DNA from: Reyranella aquatilis
GTDB lineage: Bacteria > Pseudomonadota > Alphaproteobacteria > Reyranellales > Reyranellaceae
Assembly (NCBI RefSeq): GCF_020880995.1
Contig: NZ_JAJISD010000001.1
Span: 1,054,001 to 1,118,000 of the forward strand
Reading direction: 5' to 3'
DNA length: 64,000 nt
Shown here: in pieces, positions 52,533 to 61,606 of the stretch
Position numbering within the stretch: the stretch's first letter is position 1
Layout of the letters: each line of letters begins with the position of its first letter
Translations under genes and position numbers: made by a program
Notes under the pieces: generated by a model
Databases searched by the model: none
What the model saw: only the letters and a program-made list of their open reading frames with translations
What the model was told of the DNA's origin: nothing

Positions 52533-53288
52533 GTGAAGACGATCCTCATCATCGGTATCGGGGCCGGCGACCCCGACTATCTGACGGTCCAGGCCATCAA
52601 GGCGCTCAACCGCACCGACGTCTTCTTCCTGATGGACAAGGGACAGGCCAAGACCAAGCTACGCGCGCTGCGCGAAGTGATTTGCCGACGCCACATCGCC
52701 CCTGGTCATCCGCATCGTTTCGTCGAGGCGCCCAGCCCGCCGCGCGATACGCAGCCGGCCGACTATCGCGCCTGCGTCGATGAGCTGAATGCCGCCAAGC
52801 AGGCCGTGTTCGAACGCATGATCGCCGACATGGCGGACGGCGAGACCGCCGGTATCCTCGTCTGGGGCGACCCGATGCTGTACGACAGCACGATCCGCAA
52901 CATCGAAGCCATTGCCGTCGCAGGAACGCACGCGATCCAATACGAGGTCATCCCGGGTATCAGCGCGGTTCAGGCACTGGCGGCCCGGCACAAGATCCCA
53001 CTGAACCGCATCGCCGAGCCCGTCCTGCTGACCACCGGCCGCAGGCTGGCCGAGGGTTTTCCTGCGGATGCCCGGAGCGTGGTGGTCCTGCTGGATGGCG
53101 AGGACACCTATCGCCAGTTCACCGGCCAGAACATGGAAATCTACTGGGGCGCCTATCTCGGCACGGCCGACGAGATCCTGATCGCCGGCAAACTGGATGA
53201 GGTCGTCGAAGAGATCCACCGCCGGCGCAGCGAGGCGCGGCGGAAACACGGCTGGATCATGGACACCTATCTGATGCGGAGAGCCTAG
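52533..53288 (+). CDS. cobF: precorrin-6A synthase (deacetylating)
   Basis: A 251-residue SAM-dependent methyltransferase of the aerobic cobalamin pathway, methylating C-1 of precorrin-5 with loss of acetate. The GTG start gives MKTILIIGIGAGDPDYLTVQA, the corrin methylase motif, followed by WGDPMLYDSTIRN and EVIPGISAVQALAARHKIPLN. Other cob genes are not in this window; it is separated from the PduO-type gene by about 46 kb. Fits an organism using the oxygen-dependent B12 route. Confidence 0.92.
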   Translation: MKTILIIGIGAGDPDYLTVQAIKALNRTDVFFLMDKGQAKTKLRALREVICRRHIAPGHPHRFVEAPSPPRDTQPADYRACVDELNAAKQAVFERMIADMADGETAGILVWGDPMLYDSTIRNIEAIAVAGTHAIQYEVIPGISAVQALAARHKIPLNRIAEPVLLTTGRRLAEGFPADARSVVVLLDGEDTYRQFTGQNMEIYWGAYLGTADEILIAGKLDEVVEEIHRRRSEARRKHGWIMDTYLMRRA

Positions 53289-53408
53289 CCGCGCACGGCT
53301 CGCCAGCCGCGCGACCTCTCGGCTTGATCTGGATCATTCCGCGACCGGGCGTGCGGTTCTCAGTTACAATCCGGAATTGGTTCAAAGCACGTCTCCAGGG
53401 TCTCGGGC

Positions 53409-54533
53409 ATGAAGAAAAAAAGCCGCACGCGCGCAGCCTCCCGGCGTTCCGTCAAACTCGGCGACACGGCACGAGCGCGGTCTTCCCGCGCGATCCAGAA
53501 GTCGGTCGAGAAGGAAGCCGTCGAGGCTGCGGAGGAGTCGAAGGAAATCGCGGTGCGCGACATCCTCGGGCTGATGGTTCCCGACCGAAAGCACGAGTTG
53601 GCCGAAGCGCTTCAGGCGATCATGGCGGGCGCATCTCCCGACGACGCCATCGCCCTGAAGCGCGCCCTCCAGACCTCCGAAGCGGAGAAGGCGGTCGCGG
53701 GGCCCCACCCCGACGAGGAACTGGCCGATGACTGGCGACAGGGCGGCTATCCCTACCGCAATCTCATGCTCCGCCGGAGCTACGAAAAGGCCAAGTACGG
53801 GCTGCAGGTCGAGCTGCTGAAGCTTCAGAGCTGGACCAAGGAGCAAAAGCAGAAGGTCGTCATACTCTTCGAGGGCCGGGATGCTGCCGGCAAGGGCGGT
53901 GCGATCAAGCGCTTCATGGAGCATCTCAATCCGCGCGGCGCGCGGGTCGTGGCCCTCGAGAAGCCGTCGGAGACGGAGCGCGGCCAATGGTATTTCCAGC
54001 GCTATGTGCAGGAGCTGCCGACCGCCGGTGAAATCGTGCTGTTCGACCGCTCCTGGTACAATCGAGCGGGAGTCGAAAGGGTGATGGGGTTCTGCACCGA
54101 CGAGGAATACAAGGAGTTCATGCGCCAGGCGCCCGAGTTCGAGAGAAACCTGACGCGCAGCGGACTGCATCTCATCAAGTTCTGGTTCTCCGTGAGCCGC
54201 GAGGAGCAGAGAAGACGCTTCAAGGAAAGACAGGTTCACCCGCTCAAGCACTGGAAGCTGTCGCCCATCGATCTGGCGTCCCTCGACAAGTGGGAGGACT
54301 ACACCAAGGCGAAGGAAGCGATGTTTCAGCACACCGACACGGCCGATGCGCCCTGGACGGTCATAAAGTCGGACTGCAAGAAGCGGGCGCGGCTGAACGC
54401 AATGCGATACCTGCTGCACCGGCTTCCCTACGACGGCAAGGATCCCAAGAAGATCGGCGCTCTCGACCCCCTGCTGGTCGGGCGGGCCCACGTCGTCTAC
54501 GAGCGTGGCGAAAACGCATCCGTCGTTCTCTGA
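53409..54533 (+). CDS. ppk2: polyphosphate kinase 2
   Basis: A 374-residue PPK2-family kinase that transfers phosphate between polyphosphate and nucleotides. Walker A is FEGRDAAGKGGAIKRF, and the lid and Walker B region EIVLFDRSWYNRAGVERVMGF is intact. The first about 75 residues are basic and Ala/Glu-rich (KKKSRTRAASRRSVK), probably disordered. Class I by length. Followed by an MDR reductase gene. Confidence 0.9.
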   Translation: MKKKSRTRAASRRSVKLGDTARARSSRAIQKSVEKEAVEAAEESKEIAVRDILGLMVPDRKHELAEALQAIMAGASPDDAIALKRALQTSEAEKAVAGPHPDEELADDWRQGGYPYRNLMLRRSYEKAKYGLQVELLKLQSWTKEQKQKVVILFEGRDAAGKGGAIKRFMEHLNPRGARVVALEKPSETERGQWYFQRYVQELPTAGEIVLFDRSWYNRAGVERVMGFCTDEEYKEFMRQAPEFERNLTRSGLHLIKFWFSVSREEQRRRFKERQVHPLKHWKLSPIDLASLDKWEDYTKAKEAMFQHTDTADAPWTVIKSDCKKRARLNAMRYLLHRLPYDGKDPKKIGALDPLLVGRAHVVYERGENASVVL

Positions 54534-54653
54534 GATTCCGCCCCGCTGATGCCTGGGCGGCCGTTCTCCCCTCTTTCATACGGGCTCGCAAGGGACTTCC
54601 CCGCTGTCCCGTCGTGCTATGCTGGACGCCAATTCAGCAATGGGAGATGAACG

Positions 54654-55799
54654 ATGAGCGACACCAACAAGATTACGGGACTGCAGCTTCGCTCCCTGAT
54701 CTCCAAGGCAGGCCAGCTCGAACTGTCGCTCGTCCGGGTCGACGTGCCCGAACCCGGCCCCGACCAGGTGGTCGTCAAGGTCGAGGCCACGCCGATCAAT
54801 CCGTCGGACCTCGGCCTGCTCACCGGCCCTGCCGACCTGACCAAGGCCACGTCGAGCGGCAGCGGTGAGGCCGTCAAGGTGACGGCGCCGGTTTCCGCGG
54901 CCGCCCTTCCCTTCCTCGCGACCCGGCTGGACGAATCCATGCCGGTCGGCAACGAAGGCGCGGGTACCGTGATCAGGACGGGTTCCTCCGAGGCCGCGCA
55001 GGCGCTCAAGGGCAAACTCGTCTCGATGGTCGGCGGCTCGATGTATGCCCAGTACCGCGTCCTGAACGCCCGCGACTGCCAGCCCCTGCCGGCCGGCACG
55101 ACCGCCGCCGAAGGCGCCTCGTGGTTCGTCAATCCGCTGACTGCGCTCGGCATGACGGAAACCATGAAGCGCGAAGGCCACAAGGCGCTGGTCCACACGG
55201 CCGCCGCCTCCAACCTCGGCCAGATGCTGAACAAGATATGCAACGAGGACGGGATCGGACTCGTGAACATCGTGCGCAGCCCCGAGCAGGCCAAGCTGCT
55301 GAAGGGGATCGGCGCCAAGCACGTCGTCGATTCGAGCGCCGCGACCTTCCAGGACGATCTCGTGCAGGCGCTGGTCGAGACCGGCGCCACCATCGCGTTC
55401 GATGCGATCGGCGGCGGCAAGCTCGCCAGCCAGATCCTCACGGCCATGGAAATCGCCATCAACAAGACTGCGACGACCTACAACCGCTACGGCTCGTCCG
55501 TGCACAAGCAGGTCTATGTCTACGGCAGCCTCAACACCGCTCCTGTCGAACTCACGCGCAACTACGGCATGGCCTGGGGCGTGGGCGGCTGGCTGCTGAC
55601 GCCGTTCCTGCAGAAGATCGGCCGCCCCGACCAGACGCGCCTGCGCGAGCGTGTCGTCAACTCGCTCAAGACGACCTTCGCCAGCCACTACACCAAGACC
55701 ATCTCGCTGCCGGAGGCTCTCGACCTCAAGAACCTCACCGCCTACGCCAAGCGCGCCACCGGCGAGAAGTTCCTGATCAACCCGAACAAGGCGGATTGA
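54654..55799 (+). CDS. zinc-binding-dehydrogenase-like (MDR) oxidoreductase
   Basis: A 381-residue medium-chain dehydrogenase/reductase. PEPGPDQVVVKVEATPINPSDLGLL is the MDR N-terminal domain; the cofactor region is ALVHTAAASNLGQMLNKICNEDG with AFDAIGGGKLASQI. No zinc-ligand cysteine cluster is visible, so it is of the quinone oxidoreductase-like (zinc-free) group. Substrate unknown. The next gene, an exported hydrolase, starts 23 bases downstream. Confidence 0.82.
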   Translation: MSDTNKITGLQLRSLISKAGQLELSLVRVDVPEPGPDQVVVKVEATPINPSDLGLLTGPADLTKATSSGSGEAVKVTAPVSAAALPFLATRLDESMPVGNEGAGTVIRTGSSEAAQALKGKLVSMVGGSMYAQYRVLNARDCQPLPAGTTAAEGASWFVNPLTALGMTETMKREGHKALVHTAAASNLGQMLNKICNEDGIGLVNIVRSPEQAKLLKGIGAKHVVDSSAATFQDDLVQALVETGATIAFDAIGGGKLASQILTAMEIAINKTATTYNRYGSSVHKQVYVYGSLNTAPVELTRNYGMAWGVGGWLLTPFLQKIGRPDQTRLRERVVNSLKTTFASHYTKTISLPEALDLKNLTAYAKRATGEKFLINPNKAD

Positions 55800-55822
55800 G
55801 GTCCGGCCGGAGGAGCACGTCG

Positions 55823-56599
55823 ATGCGAAACCGGATGCTGGCCATGTCTCGCCTGGCGCTGCTGGTGATCGCCTCGACGCTCCTCCCTGCCGCTGCCTTC
55901 GCCAAACCCGAGGATTTCCGCGAGTTCGTTCTCTGGTCGCTGCCACCCGGCAACCAGAAGGCGCCGCTCGTGATCCTCATCGAAGGCAATGGCGGCACAC
56001 GCCCCAACGCCCGCAGCACGTGGACCGACTGGCTCACCGCGCGCGGCGTCGCGGTGGCACAGGTCCGCAGCGCCGCGGCGCGCAACCGCCAGGACTGGAG
56101 CGGCACCGGCTGCAGCCTGCAGTACAGCGGCGATGCGCGCGACGTCCTCGATCTCGCCCGGACGGAGCAGCCGAGAATCGACACAACGCGGTTCGCGGTC
56201 ATGGGCTTTTCCCGCGGCGGGACGGAGGTGCTGAATTCCGCGAAGAGCTTTTCCAACGCTCCGGCACAACCCATCGCCGTCTTCGCCTTCTATCCCGGCT
56301 GCGAGGGCTGGTGCACGACGGACTATGCCAGGACCGGCCCGACGTCGGTCCAGATTCTCTACGGCGACGTCGACGACTGGGGCAAGCATCGCGACAGCTA
56401 CGGCCAGTGCCGCCGTCTCGCGGGCGGCAAGATCGTCTTCCACAACATTCCCGGTGCGCATCACGGCTTCGACGGCCGCTCCAGCGGGACCTTCCGCGCC
56501 TCCAGTCAGGTCTTCCGCTACGAACCCAACGCGGAGGCGCTCGAACGGGCCCGCACCATCGTCTGGCAAACCCTCGGACCGGCCTGGGGACTGCCCTAG
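55823..56599 (+). CDS. exported dienelactone-hydrolase-like alpha/beta hydrolase
   Basis: A 258-residue secreted hydrolase. GGAGGAGCACGTCG precedes the ATG. Signal peptide MRNRMLAMSRLALLVIASTL ends near AAAFAK. The nucleophile is Ser in MGFSRGGTEVLNS, the acid in YGDVDDW and the histidine in GAHHGFDG. Two cysteine pairs may form disulfides. Probable periplasmic esterase; it may act on diverse esters. Confidence 0.8.
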   Translation: MRNRMLAMSRLALLVIASTLLPAAAFAKPEDFREFVLWSLPPGNQKAPLVILIEGNGGTRPNARSTWTDWLTARGVAVAQVRSAAARNRQDWSGTGCSLQYSGDARDVLDLARTEQPRIDTTRFAVMGFSRGGTEVLNSAKSFSNAPAQPIAVFAFYPGCEGWCTTDYARTGPTSVQILYGDVDDWGKHRDSYGQCRRLAGGKIVFHNIPGAHHGFDGRSSGTFRASSQVFRYEPNAEALERARTIVWQTLGPAWGLP

Positions 56600-56709
56600 T
56601 CGCACCTGCGCCAAACGGTGAAGAGGGCCTCGACGACGCCTGGGCCCGAACCTTGCTACAGCCCCGCTGAGCGGCCCCTTTCCGGGCAGACACACAGAGG
56701 ACTGAACAA

Positions 56710-57606
56710 ATGCCGCGCGAAACCGGAGACAGCGTCCGCGGGCGGACGCCGTACCTGCCGATCCATAAGCGGCCTAAGCTTACCCTGCCGGGTAAGGCGC
56801 GGGTCGCCGTCTGGACGATCGTGAACGTCGAGAATTGGTCGCCGGCCGGCGCCATGCCGCGGACCGTGCTGCCGCCGCCAATGGGCGTCCCGCTGCTGCC
56901 CGACGTGCCGAACTGGGCGTGGCACGAGTACGGGATGCGGGTCGGCTTCTGGCGCTTCCTCGAGACGCTGACCGCGCGCAAGCTCAAGGCGAGCTTTGCC
57001 GTCAACGGTACCGCTTGCGAGCTCTACCGCGAGGCCTGCCAGGCCGCGCACGAGGCCGGCTGGGACTTCATGGGTCACGGCTGGGTGCAGAAGCCCATGC
57101 ACAGGGTCGAGGACCAGAAGGCCGCCATCACCGATACGATCCGCGCCATCGAGGCGCTGACCGGCAAGCCTCCGCGGGGCTGGGAGAGCCCCGGCCTCAC
57201 CGAGACCGACGAGACGCTCGACCTGCTGGCCGCGGCCGGCATCGAGTATGTCGCAGACTGGGTGATGGACGAGCAACCGCTGCCGCTCAGGACGGCACAC
57301 GGCGAGATCGTTTCCGTTCCCTACACGGTCGAGATCAACGACGTCGTCATCAGCGCCGTCCAGCAGCAGCCGTCGGACGAGATCTACCGCCGCGGCCGCG
57401 ACCAGTTCGATCGTCTCTATCTCGACGGGCTGAAAGCGCCGCGCGTCATGGCGATCTCGATCCACCCCTATCTCACGGGCGTGCCGCACCGCATCAAGTA
57501 TCTCGAGATGCTGTACGACTACATCCTCGGCCACGAGGGCGTCGTGATGTGGACGGGCGCCGAGATCCTCGACTGGTACCGCACCCAGGTGCCGCCCACG
57601 CAGTAG
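56710..57606 (+). CDS. polysaccharide deacetylase family protein
   Basis: A 298-residue NodB-homology protein of the allantoinase PuuE/peptidoglycan-deacetylase type without a signal peptide. HGWVQKPMHRVEDQKAAI and FMGHGW carry metal and catalytic residues; GWESPGLTETDETLDLLAAAG and AISIHPYLTGVPHR are typical. Substrate may be N-acetyl or formyl groups on small molecules. It converges on an LLM gene with six bases between stops. Confidence 0.83.
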   Translation: MPRETGDSVRGRTPYLPIHKRPKLTLPGKARVAVWTIVNVENWSPAGAMPRTVLPPPMGVPLLPDVPNWAWHEYGMRVGFWRFLETLTARKLKASFAVNGTACELYREACQAAHEAGWDFMGHGWVQKPMHRVEDQKAAITDTIRAIEALTGKPPRGWESPGLTETDETLDLLAAAGIEYVADWVMDEQPLPLRTAHGEIVSVPYTVEINDVVISAVQQQPSDEIYRRGRDQFDRLYLDGLKAPRVMAISIHPYLTGVPHRIKYLEMLYDYILGHEGVVMWTGAEILDWYRTQVPPTQ

Positions 57607-57612
57607 CGCACG

Positions 57613-58851
57613 TCAGGCCGACGCGCGCTTCGCCGCCGCTTCCTTCTCCGCCATCTTCTGCTTCAGCTGCTCCGGCGTGAGACGGACGATGTGTTCGTTC
57701 TGGTGGCTGAAGATGTCGTACTTCGCGACATCCAGGTCCTCGAGCACGATCTCGCGCGACAGCACCTTCTGCTTCCAGACGGCATGCTCGGCCTCCGCCG
57801 CATGGAACTCCGGCATCACCTCGCGCGCGAAGAGGTCGAGGGAGGAACAGATGTCCTCGTGGCTGGTCTTGCCGGCCTGGTTCAGCAGGATCACCTGATC
57901 GACGCGGCTGGCCTGGAACTGGCGCAGTTTCCGGCGGATCGTCTCGGGCGAGCCGATCAGGCCCGAATCGAGCGCCTTCTTCTCCTCGGGCCCGCCGCGC
58001 CACGCCTGGTATTCCTCCCACAGGTTCGACGTGCCCGGCGCGTCGACGCCTTTGCGGCCGTAATAGGAGAGCGCGAAGATGAAGAAGGTCCAGCCCGCGG
58101 CCTTGGCCTCGGCCTCCTCGTCGGTGGCGGCGCACATGAAACCCGAGACCATCGCCACGTTGGGATTGCTGGGATAGTCGGCAAGCTTGTTCGAGTTGTT
58201 GAGCAGGTTGTTGTAGTACCGGTGCACCCAGGCGCGCGCGGCCTCGGGCGTCACGAAGGTGAAGCCCAGCGCGCCCATGCCCCATTCGCCGGCCTTGCCG
58301 ATCGTCTGGATGTTCGAGCAGGCGACCCAGAGCGGCGGATGCGGCTTCTGGAACGGCTTGGGGATCACGTTGCGCGCCGGGAAGTCGTAGTACTGGCCGT
58401 GGAACTCCCAGCTCTCCTTGGTGAACATCGGGACGATGGCCTTCACGGCCTCCTCCCAGCGCTCGCGCTTGTCGCGCACGCGGATGTTGAACGGATGCAG
58501 TTCCGCCGGCCCCGCCGCCTCGCCCATGCCGAGTTCGACCCGGCCGCCCGACAGCAGGTCGAGCGTCGAGACCTTCTCGGCGACGCGGTGCGGGTTGTTG
58601 GTGGTGAGCTGGATCACGCCATGGCCCAGCCGGATGCGCTTGGTGCGCTGGCTCGCCGCGCCGAGGAATACTTCGGGCGCGGAGGAGTGGGAATACTCCT
58701 CAAGGAAGTGATGCTCGACCTCCCAGGCGTAGTCGTAGCCCAGCCGGTCGGCGAGCTCGATCTGGGTCAGCGAATCCTGCAGGAGCTGATATTCGCTCTT
58801 CTCGCCCCAGGGCCTCGGAAGCTGATGCTCGTAGAAGATGCCGAATTTCAT
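57613..58851 (-). CDS. LLM class flavin-dependent oxidoreductase
   Basis: A 412-residue luciferase-like monooxygenase: MKFGIFYEHQLPRPWG, LGYDYAWEVEHHFLEEYSHSS, DLLSGGRVELGMG and IGSPETIRRKLRQFQ. It is preceded by an alpha/beta hydrolase gene with a 12-base gap, mirroring the pair at 17.8-19.9 kb though the two LLM proteins are not close. Reaction unknown: flavin-dependent oxidation of a ketone, amide or sulfonate is possible. Confidence 0.85.
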   Translation of the reverse strand: MKFGIFYEHQLPRPWGEKSEYQLLQDSLTQIELADRLGYDYAWEVEHHFLEEYSHSSAPEVFLGAASQRTKRIRLGHGVIQLTTNNPHRVAEKVSTLDLLSGGRVELGMGEAAGPAELHPFNIRVRDKRERWEEAVKAIVPMFTKESWEFHGQYYDFPARNVIPKPFQKPHPPLWVACSNIQTIGKAGEWGMGALGFTFVTPEAARAWVHRYYNNLLNNSNKLADYPSNPNVAMVSGFMCAATDEEAEAKAAGWTFFIFALSYYGRKGVDAPGTSNLWEEYQAWRGGPEEKKALDSGLIGSPETIRRKLRQFQASRVDQVILLNQAGKTSHEDICSSLDLFAREVMPEFHAAEAEHAVWKQKVLSREIVLEDLDVAKYDIFSHQNEHIVRLTPEQLKQKMAEKEAAAKRASA

Positions 58852-58863
58852 GGGAGTCTTTCC

Positions 58864-59748
58864 TCACGCCGACTTGCAGAAACCGGAGATGCTGCCGACC
58901 AGCTTCGGCACCATCTGCTCGGGAACATCGTGGCCCCAGCCGGGGAAGGTTTCGATCTTCGCGCCCGGAACCAGGCTCGCGACGTCGCGACCGCACTCGA
59001 CCGGCAGCAGCGGATCGTCCTCGCCGTGCAGCACCAGAGTGGGCACCTTGACCGTCTTCAGCAGATCGACGCGCGGGCCTGAGACCATGATCGAGAGATA
59101 CTGCCGCGCAGCGCCAGCAGGATAGTAGCGGCGATCGATGTTGCGCTCGACCAGGGCGCGCATCCTCGCCGGATCGGTCGGATATCCCGGACTGCCGATC
59201 ACGCTGCGCAGCTTGATGCCGTGGGCGATGAGTTGCTCGCGCGCCGGCCCCTCGGGCAGCGAAGACAGCATGGCGACCGCCTCCGGCTTTCCCATGGGCA
59301 GCCCGATGCGGCCGCTGGTCGACATGATCGAGACCAGCGAACGCGTGCGCTGCGGATAGGTGCCGGCGATCACCTGGGCGATCATGCCGCCCATCGAGGC
59401 GCCAACCATGTGTGCACGGTCGATGTCCAGCGCGTCGAGCAGGCCGATCGCATCCGCGGCCATGTCGCCCAGCAGGTACGGCGCCTCGACCTTCTCTCCC
59501 TTCATCAGCCTGGCGAAGGCCCCCATCAGGTCGGGCACACCCCATTTGTCGAAATCGGTCGACAGGCCGACATCGCGGTTGTCGTAACGCACGACGAAGA
59601 AGCCCTGGCCCGCCAGCCCTTCGCACAGCGACTCCGGCCACAGCGTCAGCTGCGCCCCCAGGCCCATGATCAGCAACAGGGCGGGGTCGCCCTTCCTGCC
59701 GAACGTCTCGTATTCGATCTCGATGCCATTGGCCTTGGTCTTCGCCAC
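58864..59748 (-). CDS. alpha/beta hydrolase
   Basis: A 294-residue hydrolase. GGAGGAAGC precedes a GTG start at 59748, giving MAKTKANGIEIEYETFGRKGD, better than the longer frame to 59799. Nucleophile GASMGGMIAQ, acid in LHGEDDPLLP, histidine in PGWGHDVPEQ. Lies upstream of the LLM gene and 20 bases after the phytoene synthase-like gene. Likely acts on the same substrate series as the LLM enzyme. Confidence 0.85.
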   Translation of the reverse strand: MAKTKANGIEIEYETFGRKGDPALLLIMGLGAQLTLWPESLCEGLAGQGFFVVRYDNRDVGLSTDFDKWGVPDLMGAFARLMKGEKVEAPYLLGDMAADAIGLLDALDIDRAHMVGASMGGMIAQVIAGTYPQRTRSLVSIMSTSGRIGLPMGKPEAVAMLSSLPEGPAREQLIAHGIKLRSVIGSPGYPTDPARMRALVERNIDRRYYPAGAARQYLSIMVSGPRVDLLKTVKVPTLVLHGEDDPLLPVECGRDVASLVPGAKIETFPGWGHDVPEQMVPKLVGSISGFCKSA

Positions 59749-59768
59749 GCTTCCTCCGGGGTTGCCCG

Positions 59769-60428
59769 TCAGTATCGCCCGCGTCTCGCCGCCCACCAAT
59801 AGGCCAGCGGCCGCCGCAGCGGTCCCATCGGCCGGTCGAGGGACAGAGCCGGCAGCAGGATCGGCAGGGAACGGGGATCGACCTTGCCGCGCAGGGCCCG
59901 GGCATCGCCGACCAGCTGGTCGCGTTCGGTCCCCTCGCCCATCAGCCAGGCCGCACCGATCGCATGGGCGGCCTGCCGCGAGGCGGCATCCTCCACGCCC
60001 AGCACCGAAAGTTCGAGATCGGCCAGCGCCTGCCCGGCCGTCATCACGTCCAGCGGCCCCTCGATCTCTTCCTCGCGAGCGTCGACTAGCCGGACCAGGG
60101 CTTCGCGCTGGAGACCATGCCGGCGCACGGCTTCACTGAGCGATTCGACAATGGGCTGCGCTCGTGGCTTCCCGGCACCGACGGCTTCGGCAATCGCCTC
60201 GCGCCACCATTCCAGCCGGATGCGCGCCAACATCGGTTCCCGAGTCACATTGCGGGTGCGCGCCAGCTCATGGTCGAACGCCAGCAGGGACAGCAATCCG
60301 CTGCGCTGCGGCTCCGGCGCGAACAGTGCGCCGAGGAAACGCTCGCGGTCCGCAGCGCGCACAATGTCCAGCACGTAGCGGTGCGAAGCCTCGGGGGCGC
60401 TGTAACTGTTCGGCGGGGATTCGGACAT
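59769..60428 (-). CDS. squalene/phytoene synthase family protein, NDUFAF6-like
   Basis: A 219-residue member of the isoprenoid synthase fold. LLAFDHELARTRNVT, ARIRLEWWREAI and DPRSLPILLP align with the family, but both Asp-rich DxxxD metal motifs are absent, so prenyl synthase activity is unlikely. It matches the alphaproteobacterial group related to mitochondrial NDUFAF6, a complex I assembly factor. The Mth938/NDUFAF3-like gene lies 800 bases away. Confidence 0.75.
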   Translation of the reverse strand: MSESPPNSYSAPEASHRYVLDIVRAADRERFLGALFAPEPQRSGLLSLLAFDHELARTRNVTREPMLARIRLEWWREAIAEAVGAGKPRAQPIVESLSEAVRRHGLQREALVRLVDAREEEIEGPLDVMTAGQALADLELSVLGVEDAASRQAAHAIGAAWLMGEGTERDQLVGDARALRGKVDPRSLPILLPALSLDRPMGPLRRPLAYWWAARRGRY

Positions 60429-60536
60429 CGGGGATAACGACAGGGTGCGACCGTTGAACGCAGGCAGGGTTGAGTTTACAATATGACCATCGGGGATTCT
60501 TCAATCCTCTCAATAAGATAAAAGGGGATATTCATC

Positions 60537-61133
60537 ATGGGTGCCTTGTTTACCTCTCTTGGGCGCACCGTTTCCGCAGGCATCGTGCTCCTGGTTGTGA
60601 TCGTCGTCGGCGCCGGTGTGCTGTCCGGACAGTCGATCAAGATCGATCATTCCTACGCGACGGTCATCATGCGGTGGCTGCACGTGGTTTGCGGCATCAT
60701 GTGGATCGGGCTGCTCTGGTACCTGAACTTCGTGCAGGTGCCCACCATGCCGAAGATCCAGCCGGTCGAAAGCCGCACCGCCATCACCAAGTTCATCGCT
60801 CCGACCGTGCTCTGGTGGTTCCGCTACGCCGCCCTCGCGACCGTCATCACCGGCCTGCTGCTCGCAACGATGAACAAGTACCTCGTCGAGGCGTTCACCC
60901 TGCGGCCCGGCTTCGTCATGATCGGCATCGGGATGTGGATGGCCCTTGTCATGGCCTTCAACGTCTGGTTCATCATCTGGCCGGCGCAGCAGAAGATCCT
61001 GGGTCTGGTCGAGGCGACCGCCGAGGAGAAGGCGGCGGCGGCACCGCGCGCCCTCTATGCCAGCCGCTTCAACACCATGTTCTCGATCGGCATGCTCTAC
61101 TGCATGGTGGCGCAGCAAAACGCGCCGATCTGA
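60537..61133 (+). CDS. urate hydroxylase PuuD-like membrane protein, short form
   Basis: A 198-residue protein with about four to five transmembrane helices: a signal-like first helix (SAGIVLLVVIVVGAGVL), MRWLHVVCGIMWIGLLWYLNFVQ, VLWWFRYAALATVITGLLLA and GFVMIGIGMWMALVMAFNVWFIIW. It matches the N-terminal membrane domain of PuuD urate hydroxylase but lacks the C-terminal cytochrome c domain. No purine genes are close. Its physiological role is uncertain. Flanked by a terminator downstream. Confidence 0.65.
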   Translation: MGALFTSLGRTVSAGIVLLVVIVVGAGVLSGQSIKIDHSYATVIMRWLHVVCGIMWIGLLWYLNFVQVPTMPKIQPVESRTAITKFIAPTVLWWFRYAALATVITGLLLATMNKYLVEAFTLRPGFVMIGIGMWMALVMAFNVWFIIWPAQQKILGLVEATAEEKAAAAPRALYASRFNTMFSIGMLYCMVAQQNAPI

Positions 61134-61154
61134 CCGACGTCACCTTGGAAAAGG

Positions 61155-61179
61155 AACGGGGCCCGCGGGGCCCCGTTTT
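61155..61179 (+). terminator. intrinsic terminator
   Basis: AACGGGGCCC pairs with GGGCCCCGTT over a three-base loop and continues into four T. It lies 22 bases after the PuuD-like gene and may also serve the convergent Mth938-like gene. Confidence 0.85.
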
Positions 61180-61201
61180 CGTGGGTCCGGCGCACCGCCC
61201 G

Positions 61202-61606
61202 CTACAGCGGGATCAGCGCCGCCGCCACCCGGCGTCCCTCGGCCAGCAACACGTTGTAGATGCGGCAGGCCGAGCCGGTGTCGACCACTTCGATCCCCAT
61301 GCCGGCGCCCTTGAGAGCGGCGCGCAGGTCGGGCGGCACGAAGACCGCGCGCGCGCCGCAGCCCAGCACGAGGATTTCCGTCGGGATCGCGGCCTCGCGG
61401 AGCGGCGCCAGGCTTTCGAGGGAAAGCTCCGCGGCGCTCGTCACGCTCCACGGATAGGTCGCGGCCGGCGTCACCAGCACCGGAGACTGCCATTCCCGCT
61501 CGCTGATCAGGAAGCGGCCGGGACCGTAGCTGCGAATGTACTGGACCTGCTTCGGGTCCGGCGTCGGCAGACTCTTGTCGGCAGGTCCCGGGGCCGGTGG
61601 CTTCAC
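61202..61606 (-). CDS. Mth938-like domain protein, NDUFAF3-like
   Basis: A 134-residue DUF498 protein. YIRSYGPGRFLISEREWQSPVLV and ILVLGCGARAVFVPPDLRAALKGAGMGIEVVDTGSACRIYNVL are the fold core. Mitochondrial homologue NDUFAF3 assists complex I assembly. Its start overlaps the SecF stop by four bases, the gene order conserved in many alphaproteobacteria. Confidence 0.82.
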   Translation of the reverse strand: MKPPAPGPADKSLPTPDPKQVQYIRSYGPGRFLISEREWQSPVLVTPAATYPWSVTSAAELSLESLAPLREAAIPTEILVLGCGARAVFVPPDLRAALKGAGMGIEVVDTGSACRIYNVLLAEGRRVAAALIPL

